DNA of 64,000 nt from contig CAMPJJ010000013.1 of the NCBI GenBank assembly GCA_946886855.1, positions 11,505-75,504 on the forward strand, read 5' to 3'. This stretch comes from an uncultured Roseateles sp. GTDB lineage: Bacteria > Pseudomonadota > Gammaproteobacteria > Burkholderiales > Burkholderiaceae. Positions 9,074 to 19,126 of this stretch are shown here, one piece after another. Both the position numbers and the translations under genes were made by a program. How positions within the stretch are numbered: the first letter of the stretch is position 1; every line of letters starts with the position of its first letter. The notes under the pieces are model-generated. The model made no database searches and was not told the DNA's origin. It worked only from the letters and a program-made list of their open reading frames with translations.

Positions 9074-10204
9074 TCAGGCCAGCGCGCGGCCGATCAGGAT
9101 CTTCTGCACCTCGGACGTGCCTTCGTAGATCTGCGTCACGCGAACGTCGCGGTAGATGCGCTCGACCGGGAAATCGCTGACATAGCCGTAGCCGCCGTGG
9201 ACCTGGATCGCGGCGGAGCAGACACGCTCCGCCATCTCGCTGGCGAAGAGCTTGGCCATCGCCGCCTCCTTCAGGCAGGGCTGGCCGGCGTCCTTCAGCG
9301 CGGCGGCGTGCCAGATCAGCTGACGCGCGGCCTCGATCTGCGTGGCCATGTCGGCGAGCTTGTGCTGCATGGCCTGGTGCTCGAAGATCGGCACGCCGAA
9401 GGCGACGCGCTCCTTGCTGTAGCGCAGCGCCGCCTCGAAGGCCGCGCGGGCCATGCCCACGGCCTGCGAGGCGATGCCGATGCGGCCGCCTTCCAGCCCC
9501 GACAGCGCGATCTTGAGGCCCTGCCCTTCCTCGCCCAGCCGGTTGGCCACGGGCACGCGGCAGTTCTCGAACAGGATCTGCGCCGTGTCGCTGGCGTGCT
9601 GGCCCATCTTGTCCTCGATGCGCGCCACGACGTAGCCGGGCGTGTTCGTGGGAACGAGGAAGGCCGAGATGCCCTTCTTGCCCGCCGCCTTGTCGGTCAC
9701 CGCCATGACGATGGCGACGTCGCCGTTCTTGCCGCTGGTGATGAACTGCTTGACGCCGTTGAGGACGTAAGCGTCGCCATCCAGCACGGCGGTCGTCTTC
9801 AGTCCCCCGGCCTCGGAGCCCACGTGCGGCTCGGTCAGGCAGAACGCGCCCAGCATGTCGCCGCGCGCCAGCGGCTTGAGGAAGCGCTGCTTCTGGTCCT
9901 CGTTGCCGAAGGCCATCAGGATGCTGCACACCGGGCAGTTGTTGACGCTCACGACGGTGGAGGTCGCGCCGTCGCCGGCGCCGATCTCTTCCAGGATGAT
10001 CGCCAGCGCCAGATAGTCCAGGCCCGCGCCGTCGTACTCGGTGGGCACGGCCACGCCGTAGCAGCCCAGCGCGGCCAGGCCCTTGAGCTCCTCGGCCGGG
10101 AACTGGTGGGACTTGTCCCACGCGGCCGCCTTCGGCGCGATCTGGTCCTGCACGTAGGCGCGGACGGCGTCCTGCACGGCGCGGTGGTCTTCGGAAAGGA
10201 TCAT
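9074..10204 (-). CDS. Acyl-CoA dehydrogenase
   Basis: This FAD enzyme of 376 residues catalyses alpha,beta-dehydrogenation of an acyl-CoA. Family signatures are visible: [12 protein letters not shown] near residue 130 (FAD/substrate region), ITSGKNGD, and the C-terminal [10 protein letters not shown] carrying the usual catalytic-loop Glu. It is the last gene of a six-gene minus-strand operon for branched-chain or short-chain acyl-CoA oxidation, starting 4 bases after the SDR gene. Chain-length preference cannot be assigned. Confidence 0.9.
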   Translation of the reverse strand: MILSEDHRAVQDAVRAYVQDQIAPKAAAWDKSHQFPAEELKGLAALGCYGVAVPTEYDGAGLDYLALAIILEEIGAGDGATSTVVSVNNCPVCSILMAFGNEDQKQRFLKPLARGDMLGAFCLTEPHVGSEAGGLKTTAVLDGDAYVLNGVKQFITSGKNGDVAIVMAVTDKAAGKKGISAFLVPTNTPGYVVARIEDKMGQHASDTAQILFENCRVPVANRLGEEGQGLKIALSGLEGGRIGIASQAVGMARAAFEAALRYSKERVAFGVPIFEHQAMQHKLADMATQIEAARQLIWHAAALKDAGQPCLKEAAMAKLFASEMAERVCSAAIQVHGGYGYVSDFPVERIYRDVRVTQIYEGTSEVQKILIGRALA

Positions 10205-10208
10205 GGGA

Positions 10209-10877
10209 TCACCAGGGCAGCGGGCTGCCGTCGTAGTTGAAGAAGCCGCCGTTGTCGCCCGGCTTCAGCCCGTCGAGCACCGCGCGCAGGCTGGACGCGC
10301 TGGTGGCGACGTCGATGTCGGCCTCCTGGCCGCCCATGTCGGTCTTGACCCAGCCCGGATGCAGGCTGACGCAGATCGCGCGGCCGTCGAGCGTGAGCGA
10401 AAGGTCCTTCATCACCGAGTTCACCGCCGCCTTCGACGCGCGGTAGACCCAGCCCGCCGAGTTCGCGCGCAGCGTCAGCGAGCCCATCCGCGAGGACAGG
10501 ATGCCGATGCGCGCGTCCGGCGCGAGCGCGTCCAGCAGCTGCGGCAGCACGCGCATCGGGCCCAGCACGTTGGTGTGCATGACGGCGTCGAAGTCGGCCG
10601 CGCTCGGCGGCTGCAGGCCGATCGTCTTCGGACCGTAGAGGCCGGCCACGTACAGGACGCGGTTGAACTGGTAGCCGTCGAGCTGCCAGGCCAGGCCGGC
10701 GATGCTGACCACGTCGGACACCTCGAGCTTGATCGGCGTCGCGCCGAGCGCCTTCAGCTTCTCCAGGCTGGCGTCGTCCCGCGCGGTCGCGACGACGGTG
10801 TCGCCGCGCTCGCGGTGCTGCTTCACGAGCTCGAGGCCGATGCCCCGCGACGCGCCGATGATGAGGACTTGCGTCAT
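10209..10877 (-). CDS. Short-chain dehydrogenase/reductase
   Basis: This 222-residue SDR has the nucleotide-binding GASRGIG motif at residues 8-14 and the catalytic YRASK motif (Tyr and Lys, spaced YxxxK). The start was set at the ATG at 10877, 11 bases after the thiolase stop; the frame is open further upstream but that sequence is thiolase shadow. The substrate is unknown. Its position between thiolase and acyl-CoA dehydrogenase suggests a hydroxyacyl or aldehyde/ketone substrate in the same catabolic route. Confidence 0.87.
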   Translation of the reverse strand: MTQVLIIGASRGIGLELVKQHRERGDTVVATARDDASLEKLKALGATPIKLEVSDVVSIAGLAWQLDGYQFNRVLYVAGLYGPKTIGLQPPSAADFDAVMHTNVLGPMRVLPQLLDALAPDARIGILSSRMGSLTLRANSAGWVYRASKAAVNSVMKDLSLTLDGRAICVSLHPGWVKTDMGGQEADIDVATSASSLRAVLDGLKPGDNGGFFNYDGSPLPW

Positions 10878-10888
10878 CCGGCCCGTCC

Positions 10889-12067
10889 TCAGATCAGCTC
10901 GACGCCGACGGCGGTCGCTTCGCCGCCGCCGATGCACAGCGCCGCGACGCCGCGCTTCAGCCCGCGATGCTTCAGCGCCCCCAGCAGCGTGACCAGGATG
11001 CGGGCGCCCGATGCGCCGATCGGGTGACCCAGCGCCACGGCGCCGCCGTTGACGTTGACGATCTCGTGCGGCAGCTTGAACTCGGCCATCGCGGCCATGG
11101 TCACCGCGGCGAAGGCCTCGTTGACTTCCCACAGGTCGACGCTCTTCGCGTCCCACTGGTTCTTGGCCAGCAGCTTCTGGATCGCGCCGACGGGGGCGGT
11201 CGTGAACCACTCCGGCGCGTTCGCGTGCACCGCGGTGCCGACGATGCGCGCGACCGGCTTCACACCCAGCTTGTTGGCGGTCGACTCCCGCATCAGCACC
11301 ATCGCGGCGGCGCCGTCGGAGATCGACGACGAGGTCGCGGCCGTGATCGAGCCGTCCTTCTTGAACGCCGGCTTCAGCGTCGGGATCTTGTCGAGCTTGG
11401 CCTTGAAGGGCTGCTCGTCGCGCGAGATGACGGTGTCACCGCCCCTGCCGGCGATCGTCACCGGCGCGATCTCCCACGCGAAGCTGCCGTCCTCGTTCGC
11501 GCGCTTGGCACGCTCCGTCGACGCGATCGCGAACTGGTCCTGCGCCTCGCGCGTGAAAGCGTACTTGTCGACGCACTGCTCGGCGAAGACGCCCATGGCC
11601 TTGCCGCGCTCGTACGCATCTTCCAGGCCGTCCAGCGCCATGTGGTCGTACATCTGCGCGGCACCGTACTTCACGCCCTTGCGCGCGAACATCAGGTGCG
11701 GCGCGTTGGTCATGGACTCCATGCCGCCGGCGATCAGGATGTCGGCGCTTTCGGCCTTCAGCGTGTCGTGCGCGAACATGGTGGCGCGCATGCCGGCGCC
11801 GCACATCTTGGACAGCGTCACCGCGCCCACGGACTGAGGCAGGCCCGCCTTCAGCACGGCCTGGCGCGCCGGGGCCTGGCCCTGGCCGGCCATCAGGCAG
11901 TTGCCGAGGAAGGCTTCCTCGATCGAATCGGTCGGGATGCCGGCGCGCTCGACGGCCGCCTGGATGGCGACGGCGCCCAGCTCCCACGCGGCCAGGCCGG
12001 CGAAGTCGCCCAGCAGGCCGCCGATCGGCGTGCGGGCGGCGGAAACGATGACGATGGCATCGGACAT
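10889..12067 (-). CDS. Acetyl-CoA C-acyltransferase (thiolase)
   Basis: This 392-residue thiolase-family enzyme cleaves 3-ketoacyl-CoA (or runs the reverse condensation). Visible features are the active-site cysteine region (LSKMCGAGM near residue 90), NVNGGAVALGHPIGASG, and the C-terminal CIGGG with the second cysteine. It follows aceK by 29 bases and precedes the SDR by 11, so it is mid-operon. In this context it probably feeds acetyl-CoA from leucine/isoleucine or short acyl-CoA breakdown into the TCA and glyoxylate cycles. Confidence 0.92.
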   Translation of the reverse strand: MSDAIVIVSAARTPIGGLLGDFAGLAAWELGAVAIQAAVERAGIPTDSIEEAFLGNCLMAGQGQAPARQAVLKAGLPQSVGAVTLSKMCGAGMRATMFAHDTLKAESADILIAGGMESMTNAPHLMFARKGVKYGAAQMYDHMALDGLEDAYERGKAMGVFAEQCVDKYAFTREAQDQFAIASTERAKRANEDGSFAWEIAPVTIAGRGGDTVISRDEQPFKAKLDKIPTLKPAFKKDGSITAATSSSISDGAAAMVLMRESTANKLGVKPVARIVGTAVHANAPEWFTTAPVGAIQKLLAKNQWDAKSVDLWEVNEAFAAVTMAAMAEFKLPHEIVNVNGGAVALGHPIGASGARILVTLLGALKHRGLKRGVAALCIGGGEATAVGVELI

Positions 12068-12096
12068 GGAGGTCTCCTTCTAGAAAGCCTGTGTGT

Positions 12097-13920
12097 TCAG
12101 TGGATGGGAAGCTCGCGGTCCTGCGACTCCGGCACCTTCAGGGCCGGTGCGACGTCGCGGACGTGGAAGCGCTTGTGCGGGTCGTACGGGAACACGTCCT
12201 CGACGTGACCCGCCAGGATGCGTTCCTTGTGGGTCTGCCAGAACGCGGCATCGAGCAGGTCGGCGTGGTGCGCCATGAAGACGTCGCGCACGCCGGGATG
12301 GCCGAGCAGGAACGGGCCGAAGGTCTCCGGGAACACGTCATGCCTGTTCACCGTGTACCAGACCTCGCCCGACATCTCGTCTTCCTCGTTGCGGGCCTCG
12401 GGCACCTTGCGGAAGTTGCAATCGGTCAGGTACTCGATCTCGTCGTAGTCGTAGAACACGACCTTGCCGTGGCGCGTCACGCCGAAGTTCTTCCACAGCA
12501 TGTCGCCGGGGAAGATGTTGGCCGCCACCAGGTCCTTGATCGCGTTGCCGTACTCCACCACCGCGTGCGCCAGCTGCGCCGGCGACGCTTCCTGCAGGTA
12601 GATGTTGAGCGGCACCATGCGGCGCTCGATGTAGAGGTGCTTGATGACGAGGTCGTCGCCGTTCTCCTCCAGCAGCGACGGGCAGAAGTGCCTCAGCTCG
12701 GCGACCAGTTCGTCCTCGAAGCGGTGGCGCGGGAAGGCGACGCGCGTGTACTCCAGCGTGTCGGCCATGCGCCCGACGCGGTCGTGCTGCTTCACCAGCA
12801 GGTACTTGGACTGGATCTGCTCGCGCGTCGTGTCCTTCTGCGGCGGGTAGAAGTCCTTGATGACCTTGAAGACGAAGGGGTAGGACGGCAGGTCGAAGAC
12901 CAGCATCACCATGCCCTTGATGCCGGGCGCGATGCGGAACTTGTCGCTGCTGTGGCGCAGGTGGTTGAGGAAGTCCCGGTAGAAGAGGTTCTTGCCCTGC
13001 TTCTGCAGCCCCAGCGTCGCGTAGATCTCCGAGCGCGGCTTGCGCGGCATGAGCGAGCGCAGGAACTGCACGTAGGCGCTGGGGACTTCCATGTCGACGA
13101 GGAAGTAGGCCCGCGCGAAGCTGAACAGCATCTGCAGCTCGTCCTCGCCGAACAGCGCCGCGTCGATGTAGAGCTGCCGCTGCGTACGGCCGTCGATCGA
13201 TTCCTTGTGCAGGATCGGCAGCGCGAACGGCGTCTCGGTGAAGCCGTTGATGATCTTGCCGACGATGTACGCGCCCTTGTTGCGGAAGAACAGCGAGGAC
13301 AGCACCTGCACCTGGAAGTTGGTCCGCCAGCGGAAGGCGCCGAGTTCCTTGCCGACGGCCGCCAGCACCAGGTCGATGTCGCGGCCGAGGTCCTCGAACT
13401 CCAGCGCCAGCTGGAAGTTCCAGACGAAGCGCATGAAGGTGTCGCGCAGCGTGTCCTGCGAGGGGTAGTAGCAGCGGTAGGTCGGCTGCGCGGCGGGCTC
13501 TTCGTTCTCGATGAACTCGGTGGAGATCGCCGGCCGGACGAAGATGAACTCGTTGTGGAAGTAGCTGTGGTGGAGGATGCGCGTCGTGACCGAGTTGAAA
13601 AAGGTCTCGGCGAGCTCCGGCCGCAGGTGCTTGGTCAGCAGCCCGATGTAGTGAAGCTTGACCTGCTGCCAGACCTCGCTGGGCAGCGCGCTGGTGTGGA
13701 AGCGCTGCTCCAGCTCGAGCACGGCCTCGTCGACGCGCAGGTCGTAGAACTCGATGCGCTCGCGCTGCGCGCGCTGCTGGCCGTGCCAGTCGGCCTGCTC
13801 GAAGCGCTGCTTGGCGGTCGCGGACGCCGCGCGGAACAGGCGGTAATGCTTGTCGAAACCCGCGAGCATCGCCTGCGCGATCTCGAAGGCACGCGGGTCG
13901 TTGAGCTCGTGGGGGAACAT
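12097..13920 (-). CDS. aceK: Isocitrate dehydrogenase kinase/phosphatase
   Basis: AceK phosphorylates and dephosphorylates isocitrate dehydrogenase, switching carbon between the TCA cycle and the glyoxylate bypass. The 607 residues match the family, with recognisable N-terminal regulatory ([10 protein letters not shown]) and C-terminal kinase-like segments ([34 protein letters not shown]). Being in an operon that produces acetyl-CoA from acyl-CoA fits the need to engage the glyoxylate bypass. There is a 23-base gap from the beta-CA gene upstream and 29 to the thiolase downstream. Confidence 0.96.
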   Translation of the reverse strand: MFPHELNDPRAFEIAQAMLAGFDKHYRLFRAASATAKQRFEQADWHGQQRAQRERIEFYDLRVDEAVLELEQRFHTSALPSEVWQQVKLHYIGLLTKHLRPELAETFFNSVTTRILHHSYFHNEFIFVRPAISTEFIENEEPAAQPTYRCYYPSQDTLRDTFMRFVWNFQLALEFEDLGRDIDLVLAAVGKELGAFRWRTNFQVQVLSSLFFRNKGAYIVGKIINGFTETPFALPILHKESIDGRTQRQLYIDAALFGEDELQMLFSFARAYFLVDMEVPSAYVQFLRSLMPRKPRSEIYATLGLQKQGKNLFYRDFLNHLRHSSDKFRIAPGIKGMVMLVFDLPSYPFVFKVIKDFYPPQKDTTREQIQSKYLLVKQHDRVGRMADTLEYTRVAFPRHRFEDELVAELRHFCPSLLEENGDDLVIKHLYIERRMVPLNIYLQEASPAQLAHAVVEYGNAIKDLVAANIFPGDMLWKNFGVTRHGKVVFYDYDEIEYLTDCNFRKVPEARNEEDEMSGEVWYTVNRHDVFPETFGPFLLGHPGVRDVFMAHHADLLDAAFWQTHKERILAGHVEDVFPYDPHKRFHVRDVAPALKVPESQDRELPIH

Positions 13921-13943
13921 CGCGCGCCGTCCGCGGGGTCGGC

Positions 13944-14618
13944 TCAGCGGCCCATGGCCGCCTCGTAGCGGCGGTGCAGGGCGTCGAGGGCGCTGCGGTA
14001 GGCGGGACCGACGTCATCGGCCTTGCCGACGGTGATGCTCAGGTCCTTCAGCAGGCCGTTGTGCAGGCCGTAGACCCAGCCGTGCACGGCGACCGACTGG
14101 CCGCGCGCCCAGGCGTCCTGGACCACGGTCGTCTGGCAGGCGTTGCGGGCCTGCTCCAGCACGTTGAGCTCGCACAGCGCATTGGCACGCTGGTCGGGCG
14201 CCACCTGGTCCAGCCATTCCTGATGGTGGTTGCGCACGTCCTGGACGTGGCGCAGCCAGTTGTCCACCAGGCCGACGCGCAGGTCTTCCAGCGCGGCGCG
14301 CACGCCGCCGCAGTTGCTGTGGCCGACGATGATGATGTGCTGGACCTTCAGCTGGTCCACGGCGAACTGCATCACCGACAGGCAGTTCAGATCCGAATGG
14401 ACCACCACGTTCGCGACGTTGCGATGGACGAAGAGCTCGCCCGGCAGCAGGTCCACCAGCTCGTTGGCCGGCACGCGGCTGTCGGCGCAGCCGATCCACA
14501 GGTATTGCGGCGTCTGCTGCTTCAGCAAGCGCGAGAAGAAGCCGGGCGACTGTTCCTCAGTCGCGGTGGCCCAGCGCTTGTTGTTGTCCAGCAGGTCTTG
14601 GAGTTGGTTCGTGCTCAT
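13944..14618 (-). CDS. can: Beta-class carbonic anhydrase
   Basis: This cytoplasmic zinc enzyme of 224 residues has the beta-CA zinc ligands Cys44, His100 and Cys103 with catalytic Asp46 (motifs GCADSR and GHSNCGG). It has no signal peptide. It lies second in the minus-strand operon after isovaleryl-CoA dehydrogenase; bicarbonate supply would help the biotin-dependent carboxylation (methylcrotonyl-CoA carboxylase) of leucine breakdown, though that carboxylase is not in this window. Confidence 0.93.
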   Translation of the reverse strand: MSTNQLQDLLDNNKRWATATEEQSPGFFSRLLKQQTPQYLWIGCADSRVPANELVDLLPGELFVHRNVANVVVHSDLNCLSVMQFAVDQLKVQHIIIVGHSNCGGVRAALEDLRVGLVDNWLRHVQDVRNHHQEWLDQVAPDQRANALCELNVLEQARNACQTTVVQDAWARGQSVAVHGWVYGLHNGLLKDLSITVGKADDVGPAYRSALDALHRRYEAAMGR

Positions 14619-14674
14619 GGACGTGGATTGTCGCGGTTAAGGCCCGACATGCGGCTGTCGCAACCGCGAAGGCC

Positions 14675-15853
14675 TCACATCGTTTCGGCGAAGAGCTCGC
14701 GGCCGATCAGCATCCGGCGGATTTCCGACGTGCCCGCGCCGATTTCGTAGAGCTTCGCGTCACGCCAGAGGCGGCCCAGCGGGTACTCGTTGATGTAGCC
14801 GTTGCCGCCGAAGATCTGGATGCCTTCGCCGGCCATCCAGGTGGCCTTCTCGGCGCACCAGAGGATGACGGACGCGCAGTCCTTGCGCACCTGGCGGACA
14901 TGGGCGCCGTCGAGGGCGTCCAGGTTCTTGCCCACGGTATAGCAGAACGCGCGGGCGGCCTGCAGCACGGTGTACATGTCGGCGACCTTGCCCTGGATCA
15001 GCTGGAACTCGCCGATCGACTGGCCGAACTGCTTGCGGTCGTGGATGTAGGGGACGACGTTGTCCATCACCGCCTGCATGATCCCGATCGGACCGGCGGC
15101 CAGCACGGCGCGCTCGTAGTCCAGGCCCGACATCAGCACCTTGGTGCCGCCGCCGACCTGGCCCAGCACGTTCTCGGCCGGCACCTCGACGTCCTGGAAC
15201 ACCAGCTCGCCGGTGTGACTGCCGCGCATGCCGAGCTTGTCCAGCTTCTGCGCGATCGAGAAGCCCTTCATGCCCTTCTCGATCAGGAAGGCGGTCATGC
15301 CGCGGGCGCCGAGCTCCGGCTCGGTCTTGGCGTAGACGACCAGCGTGTCCGCGTCGGGACCGTTGGTGATCCACATCTTGTTGCCGTTGAGGACGTAGTA
15401 ACCGCCCTTGTCCTCGGCGCGCAGCTTCATCGACACGACGTCGGAGCCGGCGCCGGGTTCGCTCATCGCCAGCGCGCCGACGTGTTCGCCGGAGATCAGC
15501 TTGGGCAGGTACTTCTGCTTCTGGGCGTCGGTGCCGTTGCGTTTGATCTGGTTGACGCACAGGTTGGAGTGGGCGCCGTAGCTCAGGCCGACCGAGGCGC
15601 TGGCGCGGCTGATCTCCTCCATCGCCACCATGTGGGCCAGGTAGCCCATCGCGGCGCCGCCGTATTCCTCGGGCACGGTGATGCCCAGGACGCCGACGTC
15701 GCCCATCTTGCGCCACAGGTCCATCGGGAACTGGTCGCTGCGATCGATCTCCGCGGCGCGGGGGGCGATCTCGGCTTGGGCGAACTCGCGCACCGCGTCG
15801 CGCAGGGCGTCGATGTCTTCGCCGAGATGGAAGTTCAGACCGGGCAGGCTCAT
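14675..15853 (-). CDS. liuA: Isovaleryl-CoA dehydrogenase
   Basis: This FAD enzyme oxidises isovaleryl-CoA to 3-methylcrotonyl-CoA in leucine catabolism. The 392 residues closely follow the IVD pattern: [41 protein letters not shown], and the C-terminal [12 protein letters not shown]. Catalytic-Glu placement was judged by family memory, not alignment. It is the first gene of the operon running down to 9074. The LiuR-type palindrome lies 64 bases upstream of its start. Confidence 0.93.
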   Translation of the reverse strand: MSLPGLNFHLGEDIDALRDAVREFAQAEIAPRAAEIDRSDQFPMDLWRKMGDVGVLGITVPEEYGGAAMGYLAHMVAMEEISRASASVGLSYGAHSNLCVNQIKRNGTDAQKQKYLPKLISGEHVGALAMSEPGAGSDVVSMKLRAEDKGGYYVLNGNKMWITNGPDADTLVVYAKTEPELGARGMTAFLIEKGMKGFSIAQKLDKLGMRGSHTGELVFQDVEVPAENVLGQVGGGTKVLMSGLDYERAVLAAGPIGIMQAVMDNVVPYIHDRKQFGQSIGEFQLIQGKVADMYTVLQAARAFCYTVGKNLDALDGAHVRQVRKDCASVILWCAEKATWMAGEGIQIFGGNGYINEYPLGRLWRDAKLYEIGAGTSEIRRMLIGRELFAETM

Positions 15854-15916
15854 GGGTTTGTCTCCTCGACCGCCTCCGCGGACGCTTCTCCGGGCGGCCG
15901 CTGGGCTGTTCGTCTT

Positions 15917-15932
15917 ACGTTTACGTAAACGT
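15917..15932. promoter_or_regulatory. LiuR-like operator, perfect 16-bp palindrome
   Basis: ACGTTTACGTAAACGT is fully palindromic. On the minus strand it follows a TTGACG -35-like hexamer (15935-15930), so it sits between -35 and -10, as expected for a MerR-family activator with a stretched spacer. LiuR, the MerR-family regulator of leucine/isovalerate genes in Proteobacteria, uses closely similar sites. The regulator gene itself is not in the window. Confidence 0.65.
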
Positions 15933-16021
15933 CAATTGTAGGCCACAGCTACCCCGATCCAGCTACTGCAGAAATGCTTAAGTAGCGCCCCCACCTCCCG
16001 CAGTCGGGCTCGGTGTAACGG

Positions 16022-16102
16022 GCCTCGGGAAGCCGGGCCGCACCCGGCGATTTAGCGGAGCCTGCGCGCGTATGAGCCGGGGGCGGCCCGGCTTCCCGAG
16101 GC
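16022..16102. repeat. 20-bp perfect inverted repeat, 41-base loop
   Basis: The arm 16022-16041 (begins gcctcgggaagcc) is the exact reverse complement of 16083-16102. It lies 15 bases after the stop of the DUF1854 gene (minus strand), with no U-tract, so it is more like a REP-type element or mRNA 3'-end stabiliser than an intrinsic terminator. The loop contains ggcgatttagcgga, close to ggcgatggagcgga in the loop of the element at 1411. Confidence 0.75.
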
Positions 16103-16117
16103 TGCGCCCGGTCGACC

Positions 16118-16585
16118 TCAGAGGAAGCGTTCGAGCAGCTTGCGCGAATGCCGATCCAGGGCGAAGCGGTCGGGCACCAGGAAGTGCAGCCCGTGGGAGC
16201 TGGCGATCAGCAGCCGCCCTTCCCCGATCCGCCGGATGTCTTCCTCGCTCTTGAGGATGAACGCGGTCGTGCCGCGGTCGGTCTCGACGGTCCACTGCGA
16301 CGGCGTCGAGAAGGTCGAGACGTCCAGCAGCTTCAGCACCGTCGGCGTCATCTCGCGGTGGGCGAGCTCGTCCTGGAGCAGCTCGCGCTGCGCCTGCGGC
16401 AGGTCCGTGAGCCGGTCGATCCAGGCGATCTCATGCCCGTCGGTGCCGACCAGCGAGAGGCCTTCCTCCGGCGCGCTCAGCGGATGCGCCCGCACGGGCG
16501 TGACGTTGTCGTGGGTCTGGCCGGCGTCGTCCACCAGCATCAGCCGGCCGAAGGCGTTGCGCGCCAGGGTCTGGATGTTGTTCAT
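16118..16585 (-). CDS. DUF1854 protein, cyanophycin-associated
   Basis: This 155-residue soluble protein begins MNNIQTLARNAFG and covers the DUF1854 domain. The function is unproven. It is 18 bases downstream of the ABC exporter and on the same strand, and both sit divergent from the cyanophycin synthetases; this arrangement recurs in betaproteobacteria, hence the cyanophycin association. It may act as a small partner of the exporter, whose own N-terminus resembles a sensor domain. Confidence 0.8.
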   Translation of the reverse strand: MNNIQTLARNAFGRLMLVDDAGQTHDNVTPVRAHPLSAPEEGLSLVGTDGHEIAWIDRLTDLPQAQRELLQDELAHREMTPTVLKLLDVSTFSTPSQWTVETDRGTTAFILKSEEDIRRIGEGRLLIASSHGLHFLVPDRFALDRHSRKLLERFL

Positions 16586-16603
16586 GAAGAAACCTCGGCG
16601 CGA

Positions 16604-18910
16604 TCAGGCCTGCGTGGCCGTGTGGACGTTGACGTTCGGAGCGACGACCACCACGCTGTCCTGCTCCTCCGCGTCGACGCGGCGGGCCTGCGCCTCCCAC
16701 AGGCGCCAGTAGGCGCCCTGCTTGGCGATCAGCTCGTCGTGCGGCCCGACCTCGACGATCTCGCCGCGGTCCATGACCACCAGCCGGTCGGCCTTGCGCA
16801 GCGTCGACAGCCGGTGGGCGATGGCGATCGTCGTGCGGCCCCGCACCAGGTTGTCCAGCGCCTTCTGGATCTCCTTCTCCGTCTCCGTGTCCACGGCCGA
16901 GGTCGCCTCGTCCATGATCAGGATGCGCGGGTCGATCAGCAGCGCGCGGGCGATCGAGATCCGCTGGCGTTCGCCGCCGGACAAGCCCTGACCCCGCTCG
17001 CCGACCAGCGAGTCGTAGCCCTGCGGCAGCCGCAGGATGAATTCGTGCGCATGCGCGGCGCGGGCCGCGGCGACGATCTCGTCGCGCGTCGCGTCCGGCT
17101 TGCCGTAGGCGATGTTCTCCGCGATCGTGCCGAAGAACAGGAAGGGCTCCTGCAGCACCAGCCCGATGTGGCGACGGAAATCCGACAGCTTGAAGCGCCG
17201 CAGGTCGACGCCGTCGAGCTTGATCGCCCCCTCCGTCACGTCGTAGAAGCGGCAGATCAGGTTGACCATCGTGCTCTTGCCCGAGCCGCTGTGGCCGACC
17301 AGCCCGATCATCTCGCCCGGCTTGATCACCAGGTTGAGGTCGCGGATCACCGTCCGGTTGCCGTAGCGGAAGCCGATGTCCTGCAGCGACAGCTCGCCCG
17401 CCACCTTGTCCAGCACCACCGGCTGGGTCGGCTCCGGCACGTTGGAATGATGGTCGAGGATGTCGAAGATCCGCTTCGCGCCCGAGGCCGCCTTCTGCGT
17501 CACCGACACGATCCGGCTCATCGAATCCAGCCGCCCGTAGAAGCGTCCGATGTAGGCCAGGAAGGCGGTCAGCGTACCGACCGTGATCTGCGAATGCGCG
17601 ATCAGCCAGATGCCGAAGGCCCACACGACCAGCAGGCCGATCTCGGTCAGCAGCGAGACGCTGGGCGTGAACAGGCTCCAGGTCCTGTTCAGCCGGTCGT
17701 TGACCACCAGGTTGTGCTTGTTGGCGTTGCGGAAGCGCTCGGCCTCGCGGCGCTCCTGCGCGAAGGCCTTGACCACGCGGATGCCGGGGATGGTGTCCGC
17801 CAGCACCGAGGTCACCTCGCCCCAGACGCGGTCGATCTTCTCGAAGCCGGTGCGCAGCCTGTCCCGCACCAGATGGATCAGCCACGCGATGAAGGGCAGC
17901 GGCACCAGCGTGGCCAGCGCCAGCCACGGGTTGGTGTGGAACAGGATCGCCGTGATCATCGCCAGCATCAGGCAGTCGGTGATGAAGTCCAGCGCATGCA
18001 GCGACAGGAACACGCTGATCCGGTCCGTCTCCGAGCCGATGCGGCTCATCAGGTCGCCGGTGCGCTTGGAGCCGAAGTACTCCAGCGACAGGCCCAGCAG
18101 GTGGTCGAAGGTGGCGGTACGCAGGTCGGCGGCGATGCGCTCCGACACCAGCGCCAGGATGTAGGTCTTCGCCCAGCCGAGGATCCAGGACACGATCGCC
18201 GCCCCGAACAGCCCGCCCAGGTACATCACCACCAGCATGGTGTCGATCTGCTTGCCCTGCTGGAACGGGATCAGCACGTCGTCCATCAGCGGCATCGCCA
18301 GGTAGGGCGCCACCAGGGTCGCGCCGGTCGCGCCCAGCATCAGCAGGAAGCCCAGCAAGAGCTGACCCCGGTACGGCCCGGCGAAGCGCCACAGGCGCAG
18401 CAGCACCCAGGTCGACGGCGGCGTGTGCAGCTCGCGGGCGCAGGAGGGGCACTCCTCGCTGTCCTCGGGCAGCACGGCCTGGCAGCTCGGGCAGAGCTCG
18501 GGCTCCTCGTCCAGGCGGGTCTCGACCTCGTCGCGGCGGTTGAAGGCGTCCAGGAAGCGCTGCGCCTGCAGGTTGGCCTTCATCGTGAAGCGCCACTGCG
18601 CCAACCGGCCGCGGGCGTCCACCAGCTCCAGCGCGCCCAGCCCGGCGTGGTCGGACAGCACCAGCTTCAGCTCGGGCGTCAGCGGCCATTCCCGGAAGAC
18701 CGGGTCGCCGTGGCCCTCCGCCGGGGCCTCCAGGGCCAGCAGCCGCTGATCCGTGAGTCGCAGACCGCCCGCCGAGAAGCGCAGGCGGCTGTCCAGGTCA
18801 ACCTCGAGCGAGGCCCGGACGTTCTCGCCACGCCGCAGGCGTGTTTCGATGCCCCCGAGGATCGGAGCGCCGCCGGCACCGGCCAACGCGACAGGATGTG
18901 AATGCTGCAT
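16604..18910 (-). CDS. ABC exporter, fused permease/ATPase with zinc ribbon, cyanophycin-associated
   Basis: This 768-residue protein has three parts: an N-terminal beta-rich domain (about 1-135), a zinc ribbon with Cys140, Cys143, Cys154 and Cys157 (two CPSC motifs), and a type-I exporter core with six hydrophobic segments followed by a nucleotide-binding domain. The ATPase has Walker A GHSGSGKST, signature LSGGERQR, Walker B ILIMDEATSAVD and a following switch His (IAHRL). The start ATG at 18910 is supported by an AGAAGAA ribosome-binding region. The frame stays open far upstream, but that is antisense to cphA-prime. The substrate is unknown; the context suggests cyanophycin, its dipeptide or a related product. 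Confidence 0.85.
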   Translation of the reverse strand: MQHSHPVALAGAGGAPILGGIETRLRRGENVRASLEVDLDSRLRFSAGGLRLTDQRLLALEAPAEGHGDPVFREWPLTPELKLVLSDHAGLGALELVDARGRLAQWRFTMKANLQAQRFLDAFNRRDEVETRLDEEPELCPSCQAVLPEDSEECPSCARELHTPPSTWVLLRLWRFAGPYRGQLLLGFLLMLGATGATLVAPYLAMPLMDDVLIPFQQGKQIDTMLVVMYLGGLFGAAIVSWILGWAKTYILALVSERIAADLRTATFDHLLGLSLEYFGSKRTGDLMSRIGSETDRISVFLSLHALDFITDCLMLAMITAILFHTNPWLALATLVPLPFIAWLIHLVRDRLRTGFEKIDRVWGEVTSVLADTIPGIRVVKAFAQERREAERFRNANKHNLVVNDRLNRTWSLFTPSVSLLTEIGLLVVWAFGIWLIAHSQITVGTLTAFLAYIGRFYGRLDSMSRIVSVTQKAASGAKRIFDILDHHSNVPEPTQPVVLDKVAGELSLQDIGFRYGNRTVIRDLNLVIKPGEMIGLVGHSGSGKSTMVNLICRFYDVTEGAIKLDGVDLRRFKLSDFRRHIGLVLQEPFLFFGTIAENIAYGKPDATRDEIVAAARAAHAHEFILRLPQGYDSLVGERGQGLSGGERQRISIARALLIDPRILIMDEATSAVDTETEKEIQKALDNLVRGRTTIAIAHRLSTLRKADRLVVMDRGEIVEVGPHDELIAKQGAYWRLWEAQARRVDAEEQDSVVVVAPNVNVHTATQA

Positions 18911-19038
18911 TTGTGATTCTTCTGGCGATCCGCGGAACAGGAGATTTCTCGGGAGATTCCCGGGCGATTTCCCCGAGAGTGTTCTGCCACCGCCCCTTCC
19001 TGGGGCAAGACCCGGTCCACCCGGGTCGTGGCATGTTT

Positions 19039-19070
19039 CGCACAATTTTCGCTTAAGCGCACAATTGTGC
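19039..19070. promoter_or_regulatory. Palindrome cluster in the cyanophycin divergent promoter
   Basis: Three linked signals occur: a direct repeat CGCACAATT (19039-19047 and 19058-19066), the palindrome CGCTTAAGCG (19050-19059) and the palindrome GCACAATTGTGC (19059-19070). They lie 57 bases before the cphA-prime start and about 130 before the ABC exporter start, well placed to control both. The regulator is unknown. Confidence 0.5.
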
Positions 19071-19126
19071 TTCGCATCATTGTCCGGTGGTCCGCCGGGC
19101 GGCCCCCTTCCACGTTTCCACCCCTC

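Noticed and set aside
19029..19044. Sigma-54-like TGGCAT sequence before cphA-prime
   Set aside because: The -12 element does not fit: GCACA stands where TTGCA is expected, and the spacing is off.
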